A DNA stretch of 41,530 nucleotides. Source: a virus. Shown one piece after another: positions 18,877-29,300 of the stretch. The notes below the pieces were generated by a model. The model had not been told where the DNA came from and did not search any database. It saw only the letters and a list, made by a program, of their open reading frames with translations. Position 1 is the first letter of the stretch. Each line of letters begins with the position of its first letter. The position numbers and the translations under genes are program-made. The stretch covers positions 1-41,530 of IMG/VR virus record IMGVR_UViG_3300021197_001010, one strand, 5' to 3'.

Positions 18877-19620
18877 ATGTTAGAATTCATTGAAATATTC
18901 TTTTTTGGATCAAATGATCAAAATGTACATCAAGCTTATTTATCAGCAGGCCTCATGGTCGCGGGTGGACTAGCAAAAGGCCTTATGGGCTATGATTGGG
19001 GTGGAAAAAGAAGAAAAGCTTTGGCAAACGCGAGAGAAGCTTACGAAAAGCAAAAAGATGTGTTTAGAGGCCTAGACACTAGTAACGCATTTGCGGGTAT
19101 AGAAAATAGATATAAAGGAATGGAAAACGCTTTTGAAGACTTAACGGTTAACACCCAGCAAGCGGAATTTGAAAAGCAAATGTTTCAACAATCACAAGCT
19201 AACACACTGCAGAGTTTAAGGGGCGCTGCCGGTGGTAGTGGTGTAGCTGGATTAGCTCAAGCTATGTCAAATCAAGCAATGAACCAGGCTCAAAAAGTAT
19301 CGGCCTCAATTGGCAAGCAAGAAGCTCAAAACAAATTATTAGCAGCGCAGCAAGCAGCTAAAATAGATCAACTTGAAAGAGCTGGAGAAACTACCGTGGA
19401 TCAATTGAAAGCAAAAGGACAATTATCCTCTATGCAAATGGAACAAAGTAAACAAAGTACTTTGTTAGGTATGGACGCTCAGTCGGTTACCGGAGCTCAA
19501 CAAGCTGTTCAAGCTGGAAACCAAATGATGATGAGTGGTTTTAGTGATATCATAGGCGGTGTTGGCGCGGCTTATACCCCAGGAGTAGATGGTGCAAAAG
19601 GTACTTATGAATACTTTTAA
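18877..19620 (+). CDS. Putative internal virion (ejection) protein, Ala/Gln-rich
   Basis: This 247-aa protein has a hydrophobic N-terminus (LEFIEIFFFG, then AGLMVAGGLAKGLMG), followed by long Ala/Gln/Lys helices (QSQANTLQSLRGAAGGSGVA, then KQEAQNKLLAAQQAAKIDQL). Length, composition and position ahead of larger cargo proteins recall the T7 gp14-type internal core protein that enters the host envelope first. This is analogy, not demonstrated homology. A later Met at residue 27 (MVAGGL) could be the true start, but the ATG at 18877 has the better A/T leader. Confidence 0.6.
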   Translation: MLEFIEIFFFGSNDQNVHQAYLSAGLMVAGGLAKGLMGYDWGGKRRKALANAREAYEKQKDVFRGLDTSNAFAGIENRYKGMENAFEDLTVNTQQAEFEKQMFQQSQANTLQSLRGAAGGSGVAGLAQAMSNQAMNQAQKVSASIGKQEAQNKLLAAQQAAKIDQLERAGETTVDQLKAKGQLSSMQMEQSKQSTLLGMDAQSVTGAQQAVQAGNQMMMSGFSDIIGGVGAAYTPGVDGAKGTYEYF

Positions 19621-19635
19621 AATAAATAAATAAAC

Positions 19636-21528
19636 ATGGCACAATTCGGAAAAGCAGACGTAGGGTTAATAAAAGCAACAGCTGGCGCTGAACAAAGTAA
19701 ATTTGTTGATGATGACTTAATGACAGGTATGGCTATTAGTGGCTTTGTTGATTCTTTAAATAAAAAAGCAGCTGTTCAAGCTGGTATTCAAGCTGGTATT
19801 AAGAAGGATATAGACGATAAGTTTGGGACGACTTCAGCTAACTTACCAACTCAGTTTTCGGAAAACTTAGTGGAGTTTGTGCCTGGTATGAAAAATAGCT
19901 ACGCAAGTGTTAGTGGTAACAATATATTAGGCAAACACAAACAATCGCAAATCCTAACAAATCATGATGACTATTTAGTTGAGGTTGAAGCTTTAGTAGG
20001 TGGGATACAGGCTAATGATGAGGATTTAGCTACCACCGGTGTTGGTCATAACGCTAAGAGTAGTCAGTATTTAAATCAAATGAAGGCTGGTGATTATCAA
20101 GTTTTTACAGCTTACGATAAAGACGGTAAACCATCACCAAACGTAGCTGTACCGAAGAAGGTAAAACCTAACTTAAAAGGTTTTGAGTTTGAGTACAATG
20201 GTACCAAAATGACTTTGGCAAATATAGAAGGGGATGGTTACGACGAGGAAGAATGGAAAGCAATTAACAAAGCTTCTGCGAAAGCTAGGGAGCTTTACGC
20301 TATAGCAGAAGAAGGATATAACAAATGGAACTCGCTTGAAGATGAAGTAGACGGAAAACCTAATCCGGAAAAATATCAAATATATAATTCTAAAACACTG
20401 CCTAGTAGAGAATCAAACAAAGAAAACGCCGCTGCTGAGTTGGCTATATACAATAAAAACGTTGGCTTATTAAAAGGTGATAGTGACCACAATAATATCG
20501 CTGATGCTAGTACGTATGGTAGTCAGTGGAAAAACCAGGTTGACGGATATAGTGGTTTAGATTTACAACACACTTTGTTTACAGACGCTAGTGATGACGA
20601 TGTAGATAATTCTTATGGTGATTTATTTGTAAACCAAACAAGTAAAGATCCCAACATGTATAAAGATAATAAGGGCGAGTTTATAACCTTTGCTGTTGTT
20701 GATGATAATAATAACAAAAGAGAAGTACAGTATAATACTGAAAAAGGGAGCGAATGGGATAAGCTAGGTGAGAAAGATCAAAAAAAATTATTAGAAATGC
20801 ACATTAGAGGTGAACGCCCGGATGGTAGTTATAATCCTGACGAGAACTCTGATTTCCACAAAGATGGTTACGCCAACTTTATGGGTAACGTAACTAGAGA
20901 CGCTGCTTTAATAAAACAAAGGAATTATTTCGAAAACAAAGGTATGTACTTTGACAATGGCGATGGCAATCCTGTTAATAGCGCGAGTGTACAAGAAAAT
21001 AGAAAAAGCATCGCATACACTGATCACAAGTTTAATTCTGCTTTTCCAGAACGTCTACTTGGTGGGGATAACTTTAATGAAAACCTAACTGAAGATGGTA
21101 GCATAGGAAAAGCGTTAATTGAGGAATTTCCAGATGCTGATTTTGATTTTGTTGGTAATGGTATAATAGAGATTGATGGTGTTGATTCGCCATTTAATCT
21201 TAATGGTCCTAATAAAAAACAAGAGTTAAAAAGATTAAAAGAGTATCTACAAGCAAATCCTAATTTTACTGACGTTGAAAATAGTTTAGCACAAAACATG
21301 AGTAATAGTGTTAACGATAAAGATTGGAAAAGAATGCGAAGAAAAAGTTACCATGGATTTCCTCCAGCTAAAGATTACTTAAAGTTTGAAGGAAGCACTG
21401 GAAATATCGTGTCAGGAACTTTACAGGTTAACGGTTACAACGAAGAAACTGAAATGTGGGAAGTTACAGATACAAATGGGGTTATCCACGAAGTAGACGA
21501 AGATACTCTTTATCCAAACGGAATATAG
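19636..21528 (+). CDS. Unknown virion-region protein, possible internal/cargo protein
   Basis: This 630-aa hydrophilic protein is rich in Asp, Asn, Lys and Gly, with no signal peptide or membrane segment. The N-terminus (GLIKATAGAEQSKFVDD) is followed by a helical part and a long Asp/Asn-rich middle. The C-terminus contains KRMRRKSY-type basic residues and ends in a beta segment (GTLQVNGYNEETEMWEV). It lies between a gp14-like gene and the GH19-like muralytic gene, so it is probably a cargo or core protein. I recognise no domain. Confidence 0.6.
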   Translation: MAQFGKADVGLIKATAGAEQSKFVDDDLMTGMAISGFVDSLNKKAAVQAGIQAGIKKDIDDKFGTTSANLPTQFSENLVEFVPGMKNSYASVSGNNILGKHKQSQILTNHDDYLVEVEALVGGIQANDEDLATTGVGHNAKSSQYLNQMKAGDYQVFTAYDKDGKPSPNVAVPKKVKPNLKGFEFEYNGTKMTLANIEGDGYDEEEWKAINKASAKARELYAIAEEGYNKWNSLEDEVDGKPNPEKYQIYNSKTLPSRESNKENAAAELAIYNKNVGLLKGDSDHNNIADASTYGSQWKNQVDGYSGLDLQHTLFTDASDDDVDNSYGDLFVNQTSKDPNMYKDNKGEFITFAVVDDNNNKREVQYNTEKGSEWDKLGEKDQKKLLEMHIRGERPDGSYNPDENSDFHKDGYANFMGNVTRDAALIKQRNYFENKGMYFDNGDGNPVNSASVQENRKSIAYTDHKFNSAFPERLLGGDNFNENLTEDGSIGKALIEEFPDADFDFVGNGIIEIDGVDSPFNLNGPNKKQELKRLKEYLQANPNFTDVENSLAQNMSNSVNDKDWKRMRRKSYHGFPPAKDYLKFEGSTGNIVSGTLQVNGYNEETEMWEVTDTNGVIHEVDEDTLYPNGI

Positions 21529-21531
21529 TTT

Positions 21532-23397
21532 ATGGCTGTAGATAAGAGTGCTTTTATAAAGATAATCAAAGAGGAGTTTCCTGGAATAAGCGATGAGGGT
21601 ATAAAAGCTATTATGGGTAACGTATCTTTAGAAACCGCTAAGGGCACTCAGATGCGAGAGATTAACTACTCTATGGCTGGTAATAACGGTATATTCTCAA
21701 CCAAAGGCTCTGGAAGTTCAAAAAAATATAAACACCCTATAAAAACAGCTAGATACCACATGGTCAAAGCAGGTTACGCTAGTGGAGAGCTAGTGGGCCC
21801 AGACTCTAAAGGTAAATACGAGGTAAAAATTGGTACGTTCAAACAAACTGCAAAGCAAAAATCTGATTATAACGCTTTAGATTCTCATGAAAAAAATAGT
21901 TTATTTTACAATGGTAATATAACTGGAGTTGGTGGTGGGTTTGGTCCTCTTCAATTAACGGTTGGTACTGGCGCTGCTGTTGGTGGTTCTAGAAATAAGG
22001 ATATTGAAAAATACATGGAGGCTAATGGTATTGAAGGAACGCTTGAGGACTTTATGAAAAAGCTAGCTGATGATCCTGAATATGGGTTGAAACATACTTT
22101 AGCTTTCTACAAGTACACTGATCCCAATGATTGGAATTCTGAAAACTTAAGCAGTAGTGATACGACAAGTTTGTCAAGAATAATAAATCCTGGTAGACCG
22201 GTTAGTGATATAAAAGTACAGATACAAGAGGGAAACGCTTGGGCTTCAGATTCAATAGCAACATACAATGCTATTGACATAACAATAGAAGAAAATAAAA
22301 AATATGCACCGCAAACACCAAGTGGTCCTGGGGAGTTAACACAAGTAGAGAAAGATCAAATAGCAATTGATATACAACCAACACCCGCTCCACTTCCTGA
22401 AGACGTACCAAATGTTCTTAGTCAAATTGAAGTAGATAAAGAAAACGCTAGAAGAAAGCAGGAAGAAGAAAATAAAAAGAAAGAAGAGGTTTACCAACCA
22501 AAGGAATTAGTACCTTTATCAGACTTAACAGAGGAGGAGATAAACAACTTAACAGACGAAGAAAGAAAAGGGTATGGGTTACAACCCACCGTTGACATTG
22601 TTGGAGACAAGAAAACGGATGATGAGTTAACGCCTGAGCAAATTGCCCAAATAGAAAAGGAAAGATTGTTAGCTGAAAAAGAAAAGCAAGAAGAAGAAAA
22701 GTATTTTCAAGAGCAGTTACAAAAAGAAAAGGAAGAGGAAGAAAAAAAAAGAAAACAAAAAAAAGCCAAAGACAAGGTAATAGATAAAGATGGGGATGGT
22801 ATACCGGATACCATCGATGCGGATGCTGGTGAGCCAGTTCCAGAAAACCAACTCACAGTTTCTACCGAAGAAAAAGTTGTAATTGACGAACAGGAGAAAG
22901 AGGAGACTATAGAGACTGTAGAAACAGAAGAGATGGAGGTTCTTGATGCAAATGGTAATATAAAGAAAATAACTGTACCAACTGTAAGAATACCACCAAC
23001 TCCAACAACTGTAGACACAGAAAGCGTGGCGACTGAAGCGGCGACAACACTTGAGGATGTTATAGAGGAAAAACCAGAATTAGTTAAACCAAAGATTAAA
23101 GACTTTAAGACTTCAGGTGATTATATGAAAGCTAGAATGAAGTACTTTAAAAGTATTGAAGAGCAAGGTGGTGAAAATACAGTAGACTTTGACAATGAGT
23201 TAGACGACGATGAAATAAAAGAAACTGTTGATATGGAACAAAACTCAACGGTTATAGACGCTTCTAAAAGAAATATATTTAAAACCAACGGTAAAAGTAA
23301 TATATTTAACAGCATAATTGGAGACATCGACAATCTAGCTAAAGGTATACAGCAAGAATTAAATAATATAACTAAATCAATAAATAACAAGCAATAA
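21532..23397 (+). CDS. Virion-associated muralytic protein: GH19-like lysozyme domain plus coiled coil and calcium-binding loop
   Basis: The first ~245 of 621 residues resemble GH19/phage lysozyme-like hydrolases. E34 in GNVSLETAKGTQMREINYS is placed like the catalytic Glu in 'HE(S/T)GG...NLNYS' motifs. GGGFGPLQLTVGTG (about 142-155) matches the 'GRGPLQLTG' segment, and SRIINPG matches 'TRRINGG'. Predicted role: local peptidoglycan cleavage during DNA delivery. The middle (about 290-410) is a highly charged Glu/Lys coiled coil. Residues 418-429 (DKDGDGIPDTID) form a thrombospondin type-3/EF-like calcium loop. The remainder is acidic. The stop overlaps the giant-protein start (TAATG), so the two may be made in fixed ratio. 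The hydrolase class is from pattern matching by eye. Confidence 0.62.
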   Translation: MAVDKSAFIKIIKEEFPGISDEGIKAIMGNVSLETAKGTQMREINYSMAGNNGIFSTKGSGSSKKYKHPIKTARYHMVKAGYASGELVGPDSKGKYEVKIGTFKQTAKQKSDYNALDSHEKNSLFYNGNITGVGGGFGPLQLTVGTGAAVGGSRNKDIEKYMEANGIEGTLEDFMKKLADDPEYGLKHTLAFYKYTDPNDWNSENLSSSDTTSLSRIINPGRPVSDIKVQIQEGNAWASDSIATYNAIDITIEENKKYAPQTPSGPGELTQVEKDQIAIDIQPTPAPLPEDVPNVLSQIEVDKENARRKQEEENKKKEEVYQPKELVPLSDLTEEEINNLTDEERKGYGLQPTVDIVGDKKTDDELTPEQIAQIEKERLLAEKEKQEEEKYFQEQLQKEKEEEEKKRKQKKAKDKVIDKDGDGIPDTIDADAGEPVPENQLTVSTEEKVVIDEQEKEETIETVETEEMEVLDANGNIKKITVPTVRIPPTPTTVDTESVATEAATTLEDVIEEKPELVKPKIKDFKTSGDYMKARMKYFKSIEEQGGENTVDFDNELDDDEIKETVDMEQNSTVIDASKRNIFKTNGKSNIFNSIIGDIDNLAKGIQQELNNITKSINNKQ

Positions 23398-26300
23398 TGC
23401 CAGACAACATTACAGAAAACGAAGAGGTTACCACTACTCAAGGCGGCGAGCCGGTAATGATAAATTTTGACGATGACGTTGAGGTTGGTCAAGAAACTGG
23501 TGGTGATTTAAATTCAACCGCTCAAAGCCAATACGACGAGCAGGTTATTGATTTAGATATGTCTTCGCAGTCAGATATAGATCCTACTCTCGAAGAGAGT
23601 TATGAGGCAAAAGCTAAAGTAGAGGAGAAAGAGCTTGAAGAGTTATTAAGCGAGTACGATCAATTAAAAATTGACGAGGCTAATAAACCTGGAAATAAAT
23701 ACGCAGAATATAAATCTATATTTGAAGGGGTAAGCTCTGATATAAACAATAAGACACTTGAGCTTTTAGCCGTTAAACATCCAGATTTTTTAGATGTAAG
23801 TGATGATGGTATTGTTACTAATAATAATGGTGAGGTTGTAGAAACGAAAGAAGATTTTATAGAAGCCACGGGTTTTGGTGCTGGCGATGTTATTTACGAC
23901 AATGCTAGCGAGCAATTTAAGAACGAAGAGTATTATCATTTTAAAAGCACTATAGAACAAGCTAATGATGCTTGGGAATATCTTAAGAGTAGTTACAAAA
24001 CTGAAACTGGTAATTTAGTAAGTTCTCTTTTTTATCAAGGTGAATCTGAAACTTTAGATTTTGGTAAATTTGAAGAGGAAATGAAAATAGCTGTTTTCAA
24101 CTTGGTAGCGGGTGACAAGATGATGTCTCTTGCGGCTGAGGGTGGCGCAGATAAAGATTTTTCATTTGACTGGAAAAAGCTACCATTCCTTGGTGAGACG
24201 ATGAGTCTTCAAGAAAAAGAATTGCTAATAAAAGAAGCAAAAGGATTGGTGCTTCAAAATCAAATGAAAATTCAAACTTCTGCCGCAAACAATTTAAAAG
24301 TACTTGGTGATGATTTTGAGATTAAAAAGAAAAACTTAGAAAACAATTTTAACACTTTTACCGACCTTGCAGAGAGAAACCAACAGGCTATTAACGATCT
24401 TAATAAAAGACATGGAACTTGGGGCTACGACAAGCAGGGTAATATAAGGTTTATTAGCTATGGTAAAAGTTGGTCTGAAGAAGATAAAGCTAGTTTAATA
24501 GAAATAAATGCTAATGCAAAACAACTAAGCACTGATAAGGTAAAATTAGCTATAGAACGTGGTGAGGTTTTATCTTTACAAGAAACATATAACGATAGCG
24601 CTAAGGATTTAAACAATACAACTGAGGATTTATTTAACCGATTCTTATTTAATGGTGTTGATGACTTCGGCCCGGCTTTTAGGCAAACTCGTTTTGCAAA
24701 CGCGTATAATGATGCGCTACGCGCGTCAAACCCGTACATGGGACCTGTTTTAGATGTTGTATCTACTTTTGTTGATGGCTATGCTAGATATAAGGTGGCT
24801 TCAGGCGTGGTTAGAGGTCTCGCAAGCGCTCCAGCTTTGATTGCTGGTACTATCGCTGGGGCTTTGGATTATACCACTGATATTTCTCAGACAGGAAAAA
24901 AATACAACAGAAAGAAACCTAGTGCTTGGTCAGAGGGTGAAAGTGCTCCTTTTATGAGTGATATGTTTAATGGCTTACTAAGTATAGCAGACAAAGGTAT
25001 AACGCCAGTTTCTAGTGACGCAAGTGGTAAGTTAACTAAAGTTGGTTATAAATCAACATCAGAAAGTTGGTTAGGTCAATTTTGGGACGAAACACTTGGT
25101 GAGGGTAGTAATTGGAACTTATACTCTGGCACAAAAACAATTGGAGAGTTACTTCCTTATGTTATGGCTTTAAGACAAGGTATAGGTAATATAGATGTTA
25201 AGCATGTTGGTAGGCAAAGAAAACTTTTAGGTTATACTAAATCTATTGATAATAAATTTGGTAAAACCCTAATGAGCTCTTTGAGTAAGGGTTTTGTTGG
25301 TACTAAAAGGTTTACTGGAGCCGTAGAAATGATAAAGGTCAACCAAAGGATGACGCTACTAGATAACGTTGCTGATGGTAAGGCTAGGGGTATGGAGGAT
25401 TTTGAAGCGTTTGCCTATGGTAACTTTTTATCTTTTGCAACTGGTGTTAGCCAGTCAATCATGCCTGATTACATGTGGTTTAACTCTTCTGGTGGTAGAA
25501 AAATTAAAGACGCTTTAGTCAAAAAATTAACTGGAAAAGCTATAGATAAAATAGCTACTAGAAACGCTGTGAATGCTGCTTCAAGACAATTTGGTATAAA
25601 CTTTTTTAAAGAACAACTTGAGGAACAGGTTGACGTTGGTTTAGGTGACGTTGTTAAAACGATGTTTATAGCAGGTCATTCTCCAGACATCCTTAAAGTA
25701 GGTGTTCAAGCAGAACTAATAAGAGGTACAACATTGTTAGCTGGTGGTTTAGGTAGCGTACAAGCTGCTAGAACACACAAGACTGTTAGGTCAATGACTA
25801 ATAGAGCTTATTACAATCAAGGTTTTGATATAATAATTCAAGCTCAAAACCAAGTAAAAGCATTAGAGGGTAAAATTACTACACTTGGTGAGTCAGCTAA
25901 AGATACAAAGCTTAAAGAACTTCTTGAACAAGACGTAGCTGCTCTTCAGCAGAATATAGTTGACGGTAAAGATAGATTAAGAGCTATAAATGCCGCGCCA
26001 AAACAGGTTACAGACGCACAAATAGATTTGTTAATACAGAAAAACAAATTAATAGATGAGAGAGTTAAGCTTAATAAAAAAGATAAAGCTTTAGTTGCTG
26101 GTGACCTAGAACTTATCAACAATCAGATAGCAGAACTAGATGCCAAGATACAAGAAGCAACGCCTGTAAAGTACTCCGAAAGTGTTTACAAGGCTTTACT
26201 TAAAAACGCCAAGCAATTGGCCAAAGGAATGGGTGTAGACATAGAGCATTTTACTATCCCAGAAGGTGATTATGACAAGGCAATGGAGTTGGAGATTAAA

Positions 26301-29300
26301 AAAAGAACTGACGCCAATAAAAAGATTGACGATGAAATAGATCAGATTGATGGATCAACACCAGAGGGGAAAAAGAAAATAACTCAATTAGAAGCAAGAA
26401 AACTAATAATACCAACGTTTGAGGATCCCGCTTTAATAATGTATGATGACGTAAACGGAAAACATCGTATACTAATAAATGAAACAGCGGCTAAGGATAG
26501 TCATAATGAGGGCGTTGCTTTGCACGAACTCTTTCACGCTGTACTGCGTCAAACCGTTTTAAACTCTCCAGGCAAAGTAAAGGGCTTGTCATACATGATG
26601 AAGCAGGAACTTTTAAATAATCCTGATAAATATAGTTATATATTAGGTAAGTTTGATGAATATAGTTACACGAAGGGTATAGACACAATGTCTTTTGACG
26701 AATTGTTTACTGTGTTTTCAGAAGCTATAGTGCAAGGTGATGTAAGAATTGAATCTACTATAGGATCTAAAATTAGTGATTTTATAAGACGTTCTCTTAG
26801 AGAGGTTGGTATTAACTTTACGGTATCAGGACCTGATGGTATGATAAAGTTTATAAGAGACTACAATAGTGAAGTTATGAGTGGTAGAGAAAACTTCAGT
26901 CGTGGTATGCAGAAGATAATGGATAGCGGTTTAAAGATTAATGTTAGCAAAGAATATATACAGCAAGCTGAGCAATTAGAAAAAATCATGATTCTTGCTG
27001 GAAAGAATAGAGAGTTTGCTAGAGAAATGGGGCTTGAGCGTGAAGACGGTAGTTTACCAACTGTAACTGAAATATTTGGATCAGAAGGAGATTTATTAAA
27101 TACAAGAACCGATAAGGTTAGAGAAAAACAACAACCAAAAGAAAAACAAACAACCCCTGAGTCTAAGCGGGTTGATGCTTTAGAGAAAACCTTGAATAAA
27201 AGCCAAAAAAACGCTTTAGCTTTAATGCGTGAAAAAGGCATGTCAGAAGAGAAAATAAATAAATTTATCAAAAGCAAAGCAAAGGAAAATGGTAAGGGAA
27301 ATAAGTTATCAGAACAGTTTAAAGCAGAAGACATTATAGCTAATCCTGAGGGTCATAGCGAAGCGGTTGTAGTAAACGCTTATAGGCATTTAAAAGGAGT
27401 TGGTGGGGCTATTGATAGCGGTGGAGCTGAATCATCCACTAGTAAACTCTTGAAAGAGATTAAAAAGGATATAGCGGATGGAATAAGTATAAACTCTTCA
27501 TCTTACAAAACGGGTCAAAAAAAAGGTATAAGAGAGGCTTACGAAATGATGTTAGAATCTCAAAAACCAAAAACACAACTAACCTCAAGGTCTATAAAAA
27601 CCAAAGCAACGACTACTAGTGTTTACGATCAAAAGAAATTAGTAAGTGATTTAAAACTAAAAGATAGTACAGCTAAGATTGTTGAAGAAAACGCCAAGAT
27701 AAGAGAACTTATATTAGAAGAAGGTATAAGAGGTAAAAAGGGTAAAATAGTTGCGTCTGAAGATTTACAAGATAGACTTGTTCAAAACAACTTAGCTTTA
27801 GCCGTTTCATTAGGTACGTTCGCCGCTCAAAATCCAAATATACTAGGACTAGAAGCTGGTAAAAGAGTTAATGCTCAACAATTTATATCTGGTTATTACA
27901 TGGAGTTAAGCAAGTTAGCCGGAACTTACGATGCGTCGGTAAATGAATTTGGTCAGTACTTAAACACTATATTACCATTAAGATATGGTGATATATTAGC
28001 CGCTGAAAAAGCTGGTGCAGTTGAAGGTTCTGTAGGTTTAGATGCTGCTAAAGAAATAGAAAGCGATATAGATGAAAACCTAACTCCAGACGAAGTTATA
28101 GTTGGACCAGAAGTAGACACGGCTGAAAGATTTGGTATCAAAGAGGAAACAAAACCTTTTGTTGACAAGCTACTTAAAAAAGTAAGAAAGCTAGAAAGCT
28201 TAAGAGTAAAAATATCAAAGGAGTTTGACGAGAAAACAGCTAAGGAAATTGCCATATTAGAGTCTCAAGGCGTTAATGATCTTGAATTAAGCACTATAAC
28301 TGTTAAGCAAGCGCCTAACTTACTTTATGAATTTACCTCTAAGCTATTTGGTATTGATCAAGATAAGTTAAATCCTAAAAGCACAAAATGGTTAGCAAAC
28401 CTTAGAAAAAATGACAAAAGAGGCACTAACGAAGTAAGGGCAGCGCAGAGAGCTGTTGTTCAAAATGCACAACTTATACTATCTACAATATTTAACGAAG
28501 GCCATACTAAGGCACACAAGTCTTCTGGTATGCCTAATAGTTTGTTAAAGTTTGGTTATAACAAAAGCTCTAAAAGAATAGGTAATAGTTTTCCTCAATA
28601 TAAAAAACCTAACTTATCAGAAAAAGATTTATTAGAGTTTGTTGGTGTATATAGAGTTAAGGGTAAATATGAGTTTAAGGTTGATAGAAACACTGGGACT
28701 AAGTTGCTAGCGATAGCATCTATGGTCGATAGAAACATGAGTCTGCAAGCTATAAATGAAAACTTAAAAGAGAATGGAGACATAACAGCTCAAGTTAGAG
28801 TTGCCCTGGAAGATGGTATGTCTAAATCTAGTAAATCTATATTTTACAGACAAAACCCGGAGTATCAACCACTTATACAGGAGAAGTTACACTCAATAGC
28901 TGCGAAAATAGATGTGGCTGATGTTTCAGATATAGAGGCGATTAATAAAATTATAGCGGATGAGTTTGCGGACACGGAAATGGGTAGAAAGAAAGGTTTA
29001 CAGTTTGCTAAAACGCTAACTAAAAAAGGTGGTATTATTGCTAGGTATGCTGAAAGAGTAGATAGAGCAGGGCCAATGAAAAAAGACCTTGATGTTTTCT
29101 TAAGCGAACAGTTAGAGGAGGTGGCTTTACTTGAAGGGCTTTTAGACGTACTAGATATTAGTGTTGATAAAAACGCAGATCTTTATACGGTAAAGACAAT
29201 GCAAAACGCTAGGTCAAGAGTAGGTCAGTTTGTTACAGACGTGTTATTAGATGAGTATAACAATAGTAAAAAAGATAAAGCTGCTAAAAAAAGATTGTAT

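Noticed and set aside
23121-23492. 123-codon - strand frame across the GH19-like/giant gene junction
   Set aside because: It is antisense to both coding ends and has a low-complexity hydrophobic product consistent with a shadow frame.
26861-27334. 157-codon open frame on the - strand
   Set aside because: It lies wholly inside the giant gene, antisense to well-structured coding sequence, and its Ser/Phe/Leu-rich product is typical of reversed AT-rich codons.
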